Below are positions 1-7,617 of a stretch of DNA of 51,252 nt, piece after piece. The translations under genes and the position numbers were made by a program. Each line of letters opens with the position of its first letter. Position 1 is the first letter of the stretch. The notes under the pieces were generated by a model. It saw only the letters and a list, made by a program, of their open reading frames with translations. It had not been told where the DNA came from and searched no databases. Source of the stretch: Actinomycetes bacterium (GTDB taxonomy: Bacteria > Actinomycetota > Acidimicrobiia > Acidimicrobiales > Palsa-688); assembly GCA_021847945.1 (NCBI GenBank), contig JAJZNG010000047.1, positions 1 to 51,252 of the forward strand. Reading direction: 5' to 3'.

Positions 1-172
1 ACACGTTATCATCAGAAGCATTGAACTTCTCCATACAAGCCTTCACTGACTCCGCCTCGATGCGAGCCTGCGCCGGGTCATACACACCGCACGGCAAATC
101 ACAATGCGCGCTCACCGCAACCGGCGCACGAAAAGAGTCAACCAACGACAAAACACGAGCTACCAACACCAT
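1..172 (-). CDS. sodN: Nickel superoxide dismutase, N-terminal part (cut by window edge)
   Basis: Reading the minus strand from the ATG at 172 gives 57 codons that run off the window start. A 22-residue leader is followed by His23-Cys-Asp-Leu-Pro-Cys-Gly-Val-Tyr, the nickel hook of NiSOD. In this family the leader is removed so that the His becomes residue 1 and, with Cys2 and Cys6, binds nickel that dismutes superoxide. The residues after the hook (DPAQARIEAESVKA) also match the family closely. An AGGAG lies 9 nt before the ATG and supports this start. The divergent neighbour is a peptidase of the type that removes this leader. The helical bundle lies outside the window, so integrity of the full gene cannot be judged. 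Confidence 0.93.
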   Translation of the reverse strand, partial: MVLVARVLSLVDSFRAPVAVSAHCDLPCGVYDPAQARIEAESVKACMEKFNASDDNV

Positions 173-215
173 TACCAGACGCTCCTAGTCTCTAAAGGGA
201 TTCGCCCCCACACCC

Positions 216-221
216 TACCCT
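216..221 (+). promoter_or_regulatory. Possible -10 element of sodX (TACCCT)
   Basis: TACCCT ends 7 nt before the ATG of sodX and no ribosome binding site is visible, which fits a leaderless transcript. No convincing -35 box is seen. The sodN-sodX intergenic space is only 56 bp. Confidence 0.35.
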
Positions 222-228
222 GGACAAC

Positions 229-636
229 ATGCCACGCAGACGAAGTGCACCTGCGCTACAACGCCTCACCGTCACGGGCGAGAGCATGCACCCCACCTTT
301 CAACCCGGCGACAGGCTTCTGATAGCACGCCCTCGCCTGCTTCGACCTCTCACGCCGGAACCGGAAAGAGTGCGTCCCGGCGACGTGGTGGCCTTCTACG
401 ACCCCCGCCAGCCGCCGGGGTCTCCGAGCAGGCGTCTTGTGCTCAAACGCGTTCGCGAAACCCATGGCGGAGCGCTCGACGTGCGAGGAGACAACCCGAG
501 CGAGAGCACCGACAGCCGGCATTTCGGTGCTGTCCGCGCAGCGGACGTAGCCGGAATTGTCGTCTACCGCTACTACCCGGCTGAGCGTGTCGCCTGGTGG
601 CCGGGCAGCGCCGAAAAGGGCGGCCCGCCCGGGTGA
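229..636 (+). CDS. sodX: Nickel-type superoxide dismutase maturation protease (S26 family)
   Basis: This 135-residue protein has the S26 signal-peptidase core: Ser19 in TGESMHPT as likely nucleophile, Lys73 in VLKRV as likely general base, and a GDN motif near residue 88. There is no membrane anchor, and the short length is typical of NiSOD maturases rather than of secretory signal peptidases. The inferred role is to remove the SodN leader and expose the nickel-binding His. Its place back to back with sodN, 56 bp apart, is the strongest support. A general S24/S26 peptidase is the only alternative. The ATG start lacks a Shine-Dalgarno sequence but follows a -10-like TACCCT. Confidence 0.88.
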   Translation: MPRRRSAPALQRLTVTGESMHPTFQPGDRLLIARPRLLRPLTPEPERVRPGDVVAFYDPRQPPGSPSRRLVLKRVRETHGGALDVRGDNPSESTDSRHFGAVRAADVAGIVVYRYYPAERVAWWPGSAEKGGPPG

Positions 637-655
637 GCGAGCGGCCGAGGACCGC

Positions 656-1294
656 TTAGACGTCGCCGGGCACGATCCAGCGGTCCATCAGCTCGCCGCG
701 ACGCTCAGCCCAGTCCTCCGCCGTGATGGCGTAACGGACATGGTCCTCCCACTGGCCGTTTATCTCCAAGTACCGAAGCGCCGTGCCCTCGTTGCGGAGC
801 CCGACCTTCTCGGCGACGCGATGGCTTGCGGTGTTGCGAGGGATTATCGACGCCTGCACACGGTGCAACCCGAGATCCTCGAAAGCGAACCGGCAGATCA
901 CGACAAGCGCCTCTGGAGTGTAGGAGTTCCCTGCGAGCGCCTCGTCCATCCAATAGCCGACATAGGCGTTCTGGTAGGGGCCCCGCTGGACTGAGGATAG
1001 GTTGATCTCACCAGCGAAACGGTCCCGTGTCGGACCGACGAAGATTCCGAAACCGTACCCGGAGCCGAGCTGACGTTCCCTTTCCCTAGCTCCGCAGCGG
1101 AACGCGAACACCCGCCGGTCCTGCGTGGCGTCGGGCTGACCGGGTATCGGCATCGGCTCCCACTTGACCAGCCACTCCCGGGCGCGGATCCGCACCTCCC
1201 TCCACGCCTCGAAATCCCCCGCTACCAGGGGCCGCAACATCACCCGCTTGCCCATCAACGCCAGCGGGTGACGCAGCGAGGGCGGCCAGGTCAC
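656..1294 (-). CDS. GNAT N-acetyltransferase, RimJ/RimL type
   Basis: The 212-residue product looks like ribosomal-protein or small-molecule N-acetyltransferases of the RimJ/RimL branch: an N-terminal LRPL beta strand, a central YVGYWMDEALAGNSY stretch, and a C-terminal ASHRVAEKVGL segment that binds the acetyl-CoA pyrophosphate in this fold. The open frame continues further upstream, but the GTG at 1294 overlaps the stop of the aminotransferase gene as GTGA. This is the usual coupling pattern in this window, so that start was chosen. The acceptor substrate cannot be read from the sequence. Co-transcription with the aminotransferase is likely but suggests no shared pathway by itself. Confidence 0.85.
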   Translation of the reverse strand: MTWPPSLRHPLALMGKRVMLRPLVAGDFEAWREVRIRAREWLVKWEPMPIPGQPDATQDRRVFAFRCGARERERQLGSGYGFGIFVGPTRDRFAGEINLSSVQRGPYQNAYVGYWMDEALAGNSYTPEALVVICRFAFEDLGLHRVQASIIPRNTASHRVAEKVGLRNEGTALRYLEINGQWEDHVRYAITAEDWAERRGELMDRWIVPGDV

Positions 1295-2370
1295 CTGCCC
1301 AGGATCTTCGCTAGAGCACTGAGCAGAAGCGTCACGTTTGCCATGCGCGCGGTGTTGCCCATACATCCGATACGCCACACGCGCCCAGCCCACTCGCCTA
1401 CACCGCCTCCTATCTCGATCCCGTACTGCGCCAGCAGCGAGCGCCGCACCGCTGCATCGTCGACACCGTCGGGGACCAGTACCGTCGTCAGCTCGGGCAG
1501 GCGGTGCCCTTCGGCCGCCCACAGCTTCAAGCCGAGCTCCTCAAGTCCGTCTTGGAGGGCCTTGCCGCAGGACCGGTGACGCTCCCAGGCCGCTTCCAGG
1601 CCTTCGTCGAGGACCGCCCCGAGACCGGCGTGCAGCGAGAAGATCATGGCTATAGGAGCAGTGTGATGGTACTTCCGTGTTGCTCCCGACGTGTAGTCGC
1701 CGATCATGCCCAAGTCGAGGTACCAGCTCTGCGGTGTCGGCACCCGGCACTGCCTTGCCCGCTCGTTCATCGTGAACGGCGACAGGCCTGGTGAGACTCC
1801 CAGGCACTTCTGCGTGCCGCTGTAGGCGATGTCCACACCCCACCCGTCGACGTCCACCGGTATTCCGCCGAGCGACGTGACGCAGTCCGCGAGCACTAGC
1901 GCGTCTCGCTTTCCTTCGGCGACCGACCGCACGTCGTTCTCGACTCCGGTGCTCGTCTCGGCGTGCACGAGGGCTATCAGCTTCGGCGAGGGGTGGGCGT
2001 CTAGCAGGGCCTGGGGATCGAGCGGTGTACCCCAGGCGGCCTCGACCCGCACGACCCGGGCTCCGCAGCGGCTGGCAACGTCACACATCCTCTCCCCGAA
2101 GAGTCCGTTCACTCCGATCACCACCACGTCCCCGGGGCCGACGGTGTTGACGAACGCCGCTTCCATTCCCGCCGAGCCGGTCCCCGACACTGGCAGGGTC
2201 AGCGGGTTCGCCGTCTGCCAGACCTGGCGAAGCCTGTCGATAGTCTCGTCCAAAACGGCGATGAACTCCGGGTCGAGGTGCCCGAGCATCGGCCGGCAGA
2301 AGGCCGCAGTCGCCTCAGGGTAGGGGTTGCAGGGGCCGGGCCCCATCAGGACGCGATCGGTTAGAACCAT
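1291..2370 (-). CDS. Class V aminotransferase, alanine/serine-glyoxylate type
   Basis: This 359-residue PLP enzyme matches the alanine-glyoxylate / serine-pyruvate aminotransferase group of fold type I. The start LMGPGPCNP binds substrate phosphate or carboxylate in this family. SGTGSAGMEAA lies near residue 62, an Asp in LADCVTSLGG at about 162 contacts the PLP ring, and Lys188 in SGTQKCLG is the Schiff-base lysine. The expected reaction is amino transfer from alanine or serine to glyoxylate or a similar oxo acid. Length is normal and no key residue is missing. It is the first gene of a two-gene unit with the GNAT gene. The start follows a TACGAT hexamer by 7 nt. The precise amino donor is not resolvable here. 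Confidence 0.88.
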   Translation of the reverse strand: MVLTDRVLMGPGPCNPYPEATAAFCRPMLGHLDPEFIAVLDETIDRLRQVWQTANPLTLPVSGTGSAGMEAAFVNTVGPGDVVVIGVNGLFGERMCDVASRCGARVVRVEAAWGTPLDPQALLDAHPSPKLIALVHAETSTGVENDVRSVAEGKRDALVLADCVTSLGGIPVDVDGWGVDIAYSGTQKCLGVSPGLSPFTMNERARQCRVPTPQSWYLDLGMIGDYTSGATRKYHHTAPIAMIFSLHAGLGAVLDEGLEAAWERHRSCGKALQDGLEELGLKLWAAEGHRLPELTTVLVPDGVDDAAVRRSLLAQYGIEIGGGVGEWAGRVWRIGCMGNTARMANVTLLLSALAKILGR

Positions 2371-2377
2371 GCCTCAG

Positions 2378-2383
2378 ATCGTA
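2378..2383 (-). promoter_or_regulatory. Possible -10 element of the aminotransferase gene (TACGAT)
   Basis: On the minus strand TACGAT ends 7 nt before the ATG, the same spacing as several other gene starts here. A weak GAGG also lies just before the ATG, so a leadered message is not excluded. Confidence 0.35.
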
Positions 2384-2431
2384 GGCAATAGCGCGAGCCT
2401 GCGCCGGTCCGCCCGAAGAGGTCCCCCCGCT

Positions 2432-2456
2432 CCGCTTGGGGTAAACCCCTCAGCGG
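2432..2456 (-). terminator. Hairpin directly after ppx, likely terminator
   Basis: An inverted repeat reads CCGCT, GGGG, TTTA loop, CCCC, AGCGG on the minus strand and begins at the last codons and stop of ppx. The two stem blocks are separated by small bulges and no U-tract follows, as is common for high-GC actinobacterial terminators. It would close the cox-DUF501-ppx unit before the aminotransferase promoter. Confidence 0.45.
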
Positions 2457-3388
2457 CTGATGCTCGCGGCCAGACCGTCGAGGATGTCCGCTTCGCTGGT
2501 CAGGCACACGTCGAAGCCGAAATGGGCCATCACCTCGCCTAGCACGACCGCCCCGCCCACGATGACATCCGCACGCCCGTCCTCCACCCCCGGCACGCTT
2601 CGACGTTGATCGGCTGTCATCGCTGCCAGCGTCGAGCGGATCCTCTCAACGGCGCTCCGAGAGAGCGCGTAGTGGTGAAGCCGGTGCCGTTCGGTCCCGT
2701 CGATCCCCTGGTCTGTCGCCGCCATGCACGCTACGGTGCCGGCGAGGCCGATCATCGCGTTCGCCTGCGACAGCTGGGGGACTTCGAGCAGTGCAGCGTC
2801 GATCTGGCGGTGCACGTAGAGCTTTGCCGCTTCGAGCTCGTCGGCGGTCGGCGGGTCCGAAACCAAGAAGCGTTCCGTAAGCCTGACGCAACCTACGTCC
2901 ATCGAGTACACCCCTGTCGGGCCGGCATGTACGTCGGATCCGACTATGAGCTCGGTCGAACCACCCCCGATGTCGACCACCAGGACCGGACCTTGCACCG
3001 CGCCGAGGCCTAGAAGGGCGCCGGCGAACGACAAGCGACCCTCCTCTGACCCGTCGAGCAGCTCCGGCCGGGCGCCCAGAGCAGACTCGGCAGCGTCGAA
3101 GAACTCGTCCCGGTTGGCGGCGTCACGGGCCGCTGAGGTTGCTGTAACCCGCATGGCCCGAACCCGGTGCCTGTCCAAGAGACCCCGGTAGACGCCGAGC
3201 ACTTTAACGGTCCTAGCGATCGCTGCCGGGTCCAATCGTCCATCGCGGTCGACGCCGGCTCCGAGACGGGTAATACGGTTGACCCGCTCTAGGGTCTTGC
3301 CGTCGGTGTCAGCTATGAGCAGTCGGGTCGAGTTCGTCCCGCAGTCGATCGCGGCTACCGGCCCGGGGGAGTCCTCTCCGTTCGTCAC
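2450..3388 (-). CDS. ppx: Ppx/GppA family exopolyphosphatase
   Basis: The 312-residue protein has the actin-like ATPase fold of exopolyphosphatase / pppGpp phosphohydrolase: AAIDCGTNSTRLL at residues 13-25 (phosphate 1 loop) and VVDIGGGSTELIVG near 138-151 (phosphate 2 loop). It should release phosphate from polyphosphate or from pppGpp; the two activities cannot be separated by sequence. It is the short, single-module form common in actinobacteria, without the HD domain of the E. coli enzyme. Its ATG overlaps the DUF501 stop by 4 bp. In many actinobacteria eno, ftsB, DUF501 and ppx are consecutive, whereas here the cox genes stand between ftsB and DUF501. Confidence 0.92.
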   Translation of the reverse strand: MTNGEDSPGPVAAIDCGTNSTRLLIADTDGKTLERVNRITRLGAGVDRDGRLDPAAIARTVKVLGVYRGLLDRHRVRAMRVTATSAARDAANRDEFFDAAESALGARPELLDGSEEGRLSFAGALLGLGAVQGPVLVVDIGGGSTELIVGSDVHAGPTGVYSMDVGCVRLTERFLVSDPPTADELEAAKLYVHRQIDAALLEVPQLSQANAMIGLAGTVACMAATDQGIDGTERHRLHHYALSRSAVERIRSTLAAMTADQRRSVPGVEDGRADVIVGGAVVLGEVMAHFGFDVCLTSEADILDGLAASISR

Positions 3389-3957
3389 GAGGAGCCAGCC
3401 TTGGCGACGTCCGCCCTGCCAGCGTCACCGGGGAGGCCCGATCCAACGGCACGGGCTAGCTGGCGGGCCACCCAGAGCCCGACCGGGTCCGGGCCGCCTA
3501 CCAGGAACCACGCGTAGTGCGCGTGAAGGCACTTGACGCCCCGGCGCGTCCCCCCGACACCCCCTTTGGGCAGCGGACCGCCCCACCGTGGCGGCATCTC
3601 CGCTTGGCGCTCAGCTTCGTAGATCCGGTGCGCCGTCTCGATCGCTTCAAAATCGACGGCTTTCTCCGCTTCGCGCACCCCGCCTGCCGCTTCGAGGCGG
3701 TCGACGGCTTTGCGCTCGGCCGCGCCGACAAGCCAGAACCTCGTAGGCATCGGCGTGCCATCGCGAAGCACCGGAGAGTTGTGTATAACAACCGGCGCGC
3801 CCGACGGGTCACGGAGCATCACTTCGAATTCGCCGAGCGGCTCCCGACCGAGGAGCCTGGTCACGAACGCCCGGTCGTCGGGCCCGGCCCCTCGTGGAGG
3901 CCAGGCATTCTCCGCTACGGTCAAGCCCCAGCGCGTCGGGCGCGGCGGACGAGCCAC
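3385..3957 (-). CDS. DUF501 domain protein
   Basis: This 190-residue protein belongs to the DUF501 family, recognised by RLLGREPLGEFEV near residue 34, PTRFWLVG near 72, a region with EAIETAHRIYEAER, and the ending CLHAHYAWFLVGGPDPVGLWVA with its conserved Cys and His residues. No function is established for the family. It nearly always accompanies ppx and ftsB in actinobacteria, and here it overlaps ppx by 4 bp. The GTG start at 3957 lies 37 nt inside coxG; no better in-frame start was found, so the overlap may be real or the start slightly off. Confidence 0.85.
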   Translation of the reverse strand: MARPPRPTRWGLTVAENAWPPRGAGPDDRAFVTRLLGREPLGEFEVMLRDPSGAPVVIHNSPVLRDGTPMPTRFWLVGAAERKAVDRLEAAGGVREAEKAVDFEAIETAHRIYEAERQAEMPPRWGGPLPKGGVGGTRRGVKCLHAHYAWFLVGGPDPVGLWVARQLARAVGSGLPGDAGRADVAKAGSS

Positions 3958-4658
3958 GCCACGATGACCGCGACGACCACAGCTAGCGGAGCGAAACGCT
4001 TCATCGTGGAACCGCCGGCTACGGCGAGCAGGTCGAGAGGCTCCGCCTCGGGGGCGTCAATACGGCGCGGCCCCGTCGGCTCCTTCGAGGGGCCCGCTCC
4101 GTCGGAGCTGACCTTGGAGTCCTCGCCGGACTCCGCCGAGGCGGTCTGCTCCGGCGAGGACTGTCCACCCTGCGAGGCCGACGTGGCGGGGCCTTGAGCG
4201 CTGGGCTCGTCTCGTCCGGCGGCCAGGTCAGCTTCGAGCGCGTCGACGAACTGGCCGATCAGCTTCGAGCTGACATCGGCGAGGACTCCCCTGCCGAACT
4301 GGGCCACTTTTCCTGTCACGGTAAGTTCGGTCGCGACGGTCACCTTGGTGGCGTCGCCGTCGGCCAGCATCGTCGCCGTGATCAGAGCGCTGGCGTTGCC
4401 CTGACCTCTCGTGTCCCGGCCTGTGGCCTTGAGCACCACTTTGCCGGCAGCTTCGTCTTTCTCCACGAAGGTCGCCGTGCCCTTGTACTGGGCCGTGATC
4501 GGCCCGACCTTGACTTTCACCACGCCTCGGTACTCGTCGCCCTCGACTTCTTGGAGTTGAGCTCCGGGTAGCATCGGTGCGATCCTCTCCACGTCTGTGA
4601 GCACGTTCCACGCGTCGGCTACTGGAACCGCGACTCGGAACTCGTTGTTCAACTCCAT
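3921..4658 (-). CDS. coxG: CoxG-like SRPBCC protein with C-terminal membrane anchor
   Basis: Residues 1-145 form an SRPBCC (CoxG) domain with the family's opening MELNNEFRVAVPVADAW, PMLPGA near 29-34 and KVKVGPITAQYKG near 49. A long Ser/Pro/Glu-rich linker follows, then one hydrophobic segment near 222-238 ending in a basic tail. CoxG proteins accompany CO dehydrogenase and related molybdenum hydroxylase genes and are thought to tether or recruit the enzyme to the membrane; the ligand is not known here. The gene overlaps the upstream nucleotidyltransferase by 10 nt and runs 37 nt into the DUF501 frame, so it is the last gene of the cox cassette. Confidence 0.87.
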   Translation of the reverse strand: MELNNEFRVAVPVADAWNVLTDVERIAPMLPGAQLQEVEGDEYRGVVKVKVGPITAQYKGTATFVEKDEAAGKVVLKATGRDTRGQGNASALITATMLADGDATKVTVATELTVTGKVAQFGRGVLADVSSKLIGQFVDALEADLAAGRDEPSAQGPATSASQGGQSSPEQTASAESGEDSKVSSDGAGPSKEPTGPRRIDAPEAEPLDLLAVAGGSTMKRFAPLAVVVAVIVAWLVRRARRAGA

Positions 4659-5239
4659 CTGGTCAGATCCTCTCTAGTGTCGATATCTGCTGGCTCTCCT
4701 AAGCAGGGTACTTCCTCGACCAGGTCAGGCCGATTTTTGATCAGGCCCCTTGCGCCCTCGTCGCCGGCTGCGGGCAGAAGCTCCCACACTGTCGAGGACA
4801 GCCTGACGGGGTTGCGTCGTCTACCATTGTAGATGGCGACCGCAATAGGGCTCGAAGACGCGGCCACCGACCGCCATGCTTCGGCGCCGATGAAGGGCTG
4901 GTCGCCGAGTCCCACCACGACTGCTTCTAAACCGGCCTGACGGGCCTTCGAGACAGCCGTCCGCAAAGACGAAGCCTGACCTGAGGACCACTGCTCGTTG
5001 GCGAGCCTGACGACCCCGGAGGGCAGCGCACCTGCAAGGTCGGCCGCCCCGGTGACCACCCAAACAGGCCCGATGTCCGCCTCGAGAGCAGCTACCACGG
5101 ACCACCACACCACGGGGCGCCCGTGCAGGCCGGCCAGCAGCTTGTGGCCGGCGTCCTCGCCGGGGTTGAACCGGCTTCCCGCCCCCGCAGCGAGTATCAC
5201 AGCAGCGGTCCCTGCAAGCGGACGGGCTTCTACTGTCAC
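4649..5239 (-). CDS. MobA/MocA-like molybdenum cofactor nucleotidyltransferase
   Basis: The 196-residue protein starts with a nucleotidyltransferase signature, AVILAAGAGSRF near residues 13-24, with HKLLAGLHGRPVV placing the conserved Lys. GLGDQPF near 109 carries the metal-binding Asp, and a terminal DIDTREDL motif is present. This pattern is typical of MocA/MobA enzymes that transfer CMP or GMP to molybdopterin. In a cox setting the inferred product is molybdopterin cytosine dinucleotide, the cofactor of CO dehydrogenase and xanthine-oxidase-type enzymes. It overlaps both neighbours, XdhC and coxG, which supports one transcript. A sugar nucleotidyltransferase is less likely because of the context. 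Confidence 0.82.
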   Translation of the reverse strand: MTVEARPLAGTAAVILAAGAGSRFNPGEDAGHKLLAGLHGRPVVWWSVVAALEADIGPVWVVTGAADLAGALPSGVVRLANEQWSSGQASSLRTAVSKARQAGLEAVVVGLGDQPFIGAEAWRSVAASSSPIAVAIYNGRRRNPVRLSSTVWELLPAAGDEGARGLIKNRPDLVEEVPCLGEPADIDTREDLTRWS

Positions 5240-6060
5240 CGGTCGGTCGACAAGGCCCTGTCAGCGTGAATCGGACCTGCCTGGTCACGCAGCGACTGGG
5301 GATGCCGGCCGGCGCGCAGAGCGATGATCTCGCCGCAGATAGCGACGGCGGTCTCCTCGGGGGTGCGAGCCCCGAGGTCCAGGCCGATCGGCGCCATGAT
5401 CCGCGCCAGGTCCGCTTCTTCGACGCCGGCAGCCCTTAGGCGCTCGTTGCGCTCGTCGGTGGTCCGCCTTGAACCCATAGCACCGAGGTAGCCGGCCGAC
5501 GTAGCAAGAGCTGCGACTATGGCCGGCACGTCGAACTTCGGGTCGTGGGTCAGCACGCACACCACATCGCGGGGTCCAAGGGTGGGCCCAACCTCGCCGA
5601 GATAGCGGTCAGGCCAGGAGACGACCACATCGTCGGCCTGAGGGAAGCGTGCCCTGGTGGCAAAGACAGGTCGGGCGTCGCAGACCGTCACCCTGTAGCC
5701 GAGCACCTTGGCCACCTTGACCAGGGCGGCGGTGAAGTCGACGGCTCCGAAGATGACCATCTTCGGTGGCGCAGCGAACGACTCGATGAACACCGACACT
5801 GCCCTCTCGCGTGCCTCGCCGTGGAGACCGTAGTGGCGTGTCACGCTGATACCGGCTGCTAACTCTCCGAGCACGTCGCGTCGAGCCACCCGGTCCAAGT
5901 CGGGGTTGCCGAGCGATCCAAGGACCTCTTCGGGCGGTCCTGGACGCACGACGAGCTTAGAGCCGAGCATTTCGGGGGGTCCCTCTATAACCTCTGCCAG
6001 AGCGACCGGCCTTTCCGAACGTATGTCGCCGGCCAGCACCTCGAACATGGAGGTCACCAT
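5236..6060 (-). CDS. XdhC/CoxF-type maturation factor, Rossmann half
   Basis: About 274 residues from the ATG at 6060. The C-terminal half is the XdhC Rossmann domain: VIFGAVDFTAALVKVAKVLGY, then VCVLTHDPKFD, the GYLGAMGSRRT signature, and PIGLDLGARTPEETAVAI. XdhC proteins bind molybdenum cofactor, support its sulfuration and insert it into molybdenum hydroxylases. The open frame extends to 6147, but that part would overlap the other XdhC half. The ATG at 6060, the GTG at 6057 (a GTGA overlap) and the ATG at 6048 are all possible starts. It overlaps the next gene by 4 bp. Confidence 0.85.
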   Translation of the reverse strand: MVTSMFEVLAGDIRSERPVALAEVIEGPPEMLGSKLVVRPGPPEEVLGSLGNPDLDRVARRDVLGELAAGISVTRHYGLHGEARERAVSVFIESFAAPPKMVIFGAVDFTAALVKVAKVLGYRVTVCDARPVFATRARFPQADDVVVSWPDRYLGEVGPTLGPRDVVCVLTHDPKFDVPAIVAALATSAGYLGAMGSRRTTDERNERLRAAGVEEADLARIMAPIGLDLGARTPEETAVAICGEIIALRAGRHPQSLRDQAGPIHADRALSTDR

Positions 6061-6371
6061 TCGACCGGTTCTACCAGGACCGATATGACACCACCGCAGG
6101 TGAGCCCCACCGCGAACGCCTCGTCGTCGGAGTAACCGAAGGTGCACAGCTTCGGCGTTCCCGTACCTTCGAGCACTGCGAGAGCTTCGCTCACGACGGC
6201 CCCCTCCACACAGCCGCCTGACACTGACCCTGCCACTTCCCCGCTCTCGGATACGGCCATAGCAGCCCCGGGCAGTCTCGGCCCGGACCCTTCGACTGCT
6301 ACTACCCGAGCGAGGGCCACCCTCTTGCCCTGCGCCTGCCAGCGTTCGATGTCATCCAAGATCTCTTTCAC
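6054..6371 (-). CDS. XdhC/CoxI N-terminal-domain protein
   Basis: This short protein of 105 residues from GTG 6371 carries only the XdhC_CoxI N-terminal domain, with VAVEGSGPRLPGAAMAV and the hallmark GSVSGGCVEGAV, whose Cys is conserved in cofactor-handling XdhC proteins. AGAAGG about 10 nt before the GTG supports this start; the open frame reaches 6443 but would then overlap coxE. It is followed, with a short overlap, by a gene for the Rossmann half, so the two products probably act together as a split XdhC. Two separate genes of this kind (CoxF and CoxI) are known in cox clusters. Confidence 0.85.
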   Translation of the reverse strand: MKEILDDIERWQAQGKRVALARVVAVEGSGPRLPGAAMAVSESGEVAGSVSGGCVEGAVVSEALAVLEGTGTPKLCTFGYSDDEAFAVGLTCGGVISVLVEPVEW

Positions 6372-6390
6372 GGCGATCGCACCTTCTGCG

Positions 6391-7617
6391 TTAGGCCCGG
6401 GCTCGACCGGGCGTCCTGGCTTGGCCGACGACGAGACGGGCAAGCTGTTGTAGCGAGGATACCGAGTGTCCCTCGACGAACACGTCTACGTAGGCGAGGG
6501 CGGCTGCCATCCCACGTGCGAGAGGAGCGTAACCCGGTGTCGCCTTGAGCGGGTTGACCCAGATCACTTTGTGAGCGACCCGCGCGAGGCGGGCCATCTC
6601 TGCGTCCATGACCTCAGGGTCACCCCGGTCCCACCCGTCGGAGCAGATCACTACCACCGCGCCCCTGGCCATGCCTCTCACACCCCACTTCTGGTTGAAC
6701 TCGCCGATGCTCTCACCGAGGCGGGTACCGCCAGACCAGTCCGGGACGGCGCAAGCAACCTGGCGTAAAGCTGCTTCAGGGTCGGATTTCGCCATTTGCC
6801 TGGTGACCCTGCTCAGACGGGTGCCGACGGTGAAAACCTCGACGCTGCCCGACCGCCGGGAGGAGACAGCCGCGTGAGCGAATCGTGCCATCGCCCTTGC
6901 GTAGGAGTCCATGCTGCCCGACACGTCGAGTATGAAGACCATCTTGCGGGGACGTTCCACCTGCTCCCGCCAAGCCCTGCGAATGGGGGTCCCACCGTGG
7001 CGGATGTTGTCCCGCATCGTCGAGCGAAGGTCCGGGTACCGGCCGGCGCGACGCCGCGACGGCCGCGTACGCCTCGAAGGGCGAAGGTCGGTCGTCACCT
7101 TCATGGCGGAAATGAGCTTGTTCGCTTCTAGCCACTCCTCCTCGCTCAGACCCGAAAGGTCCCGATCGGCGAGAACCTCGACTGACGACCACCGCAGTGC
7201 CTTCACGTCTCCGTCCGCCTCTGACATCTCGTCACCGCCGGCATCGTCGCCTTCGTCGTCGAGGGCCACGGTGACAGACTGGTGAACCTCTGTGACAACG
7301 GACGGCACCCCGACACCGCCCCAGAACGCGGCGAAGACCCGTCGGTAGACGTCGACGTCCTCGGGGCGGCGCACGAGCGTCGCCATGCCCGCCCAGTAAA
7401 GCCGCTCAGGGTTCTCCAAACCTACGAGACCCGCTGCCTCCGCGAAGGTTATGACAGCCCCGGTGGGCGCTGCCACGCCTGAAGCTCTCAGCGCCCCTGC
7501 GAACCCGGCGAACAGACGGCCGGGTGCGGCACCGCTCGCCTTAGATACTCCCGCGGACCCAGAAGGCGCTTCCAAGTCGTCCGAACGCGCCGCAACGCCG
7601 TCTGTCGGGGTGCTCAT
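6391..7617 (-). CDS. coxE: CoxE-type von Willebrand factor A protein
   Basis: The 408-residue protein has a C-terminal VWA domain with a MIDAS motif, Asp231-x-Ser233-x-Ser235 in FILDVSGSMD, preceded by a basic linker rich in Arg near residues 181-220. An acidic tract (DDEGDDAGGDE) lies near 120-130. CoxE proteins act with the AAA ATPase CoxD in maturing the Mo/Cu site of CO dehydrogenase; similar MoxR-VWA pairs serve other metalloenzymes. The gene starts 4 bp inside the end of coxD. Nothing seems truncated. Confidence 0.9.
   Translation of the reverse strand: MSTPTDGVAARSDDLEAPSGSAGVSKASGAAPGRLFAGFAGALRASGVAAPTGAVITFAEAAGLVGLENPERLYWAGMATLVRRPEDVDVYRRVFAAFWGGVGVPSVVTEVHQSVTVALDDEGDDAGGDEMSEADGDVKALRWSSVEVLADRDLSGLSEEEWLEANKLISAMKVTTDLRPSRRTRPSRRRAGRYPDLRSTMRDNIRHGGTPIRRAWREQVERPRKMVFILDVSGSMDSYARAMARFAHAAVSSRRSGSVEVFTVGTRLSRVTRQMAKSDPEAALRQVACAVPDWSGGTRLGESIGEFNQKWGVRGMARGAVVVICSDGWDRGDPEVMDAEMARLARVAHKVIWVNPLKATPGYAPLARGMAAALAYVDVFVEGHSVSSLQQLARLVVGQARTPGRARA

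Noticed and set aside
173-228. Nickel-regulator (Nur) type operator between sodN and sodX
   Set aside because: No inverted repeat resembling the known box could be found in the 56 bp.
104-322. Plus-strand frame of 72 codons before sodX
   Set aside because: It is antisense to sodN at its start and overlaps sodX out of frame; the two Sod genes are clearly real.
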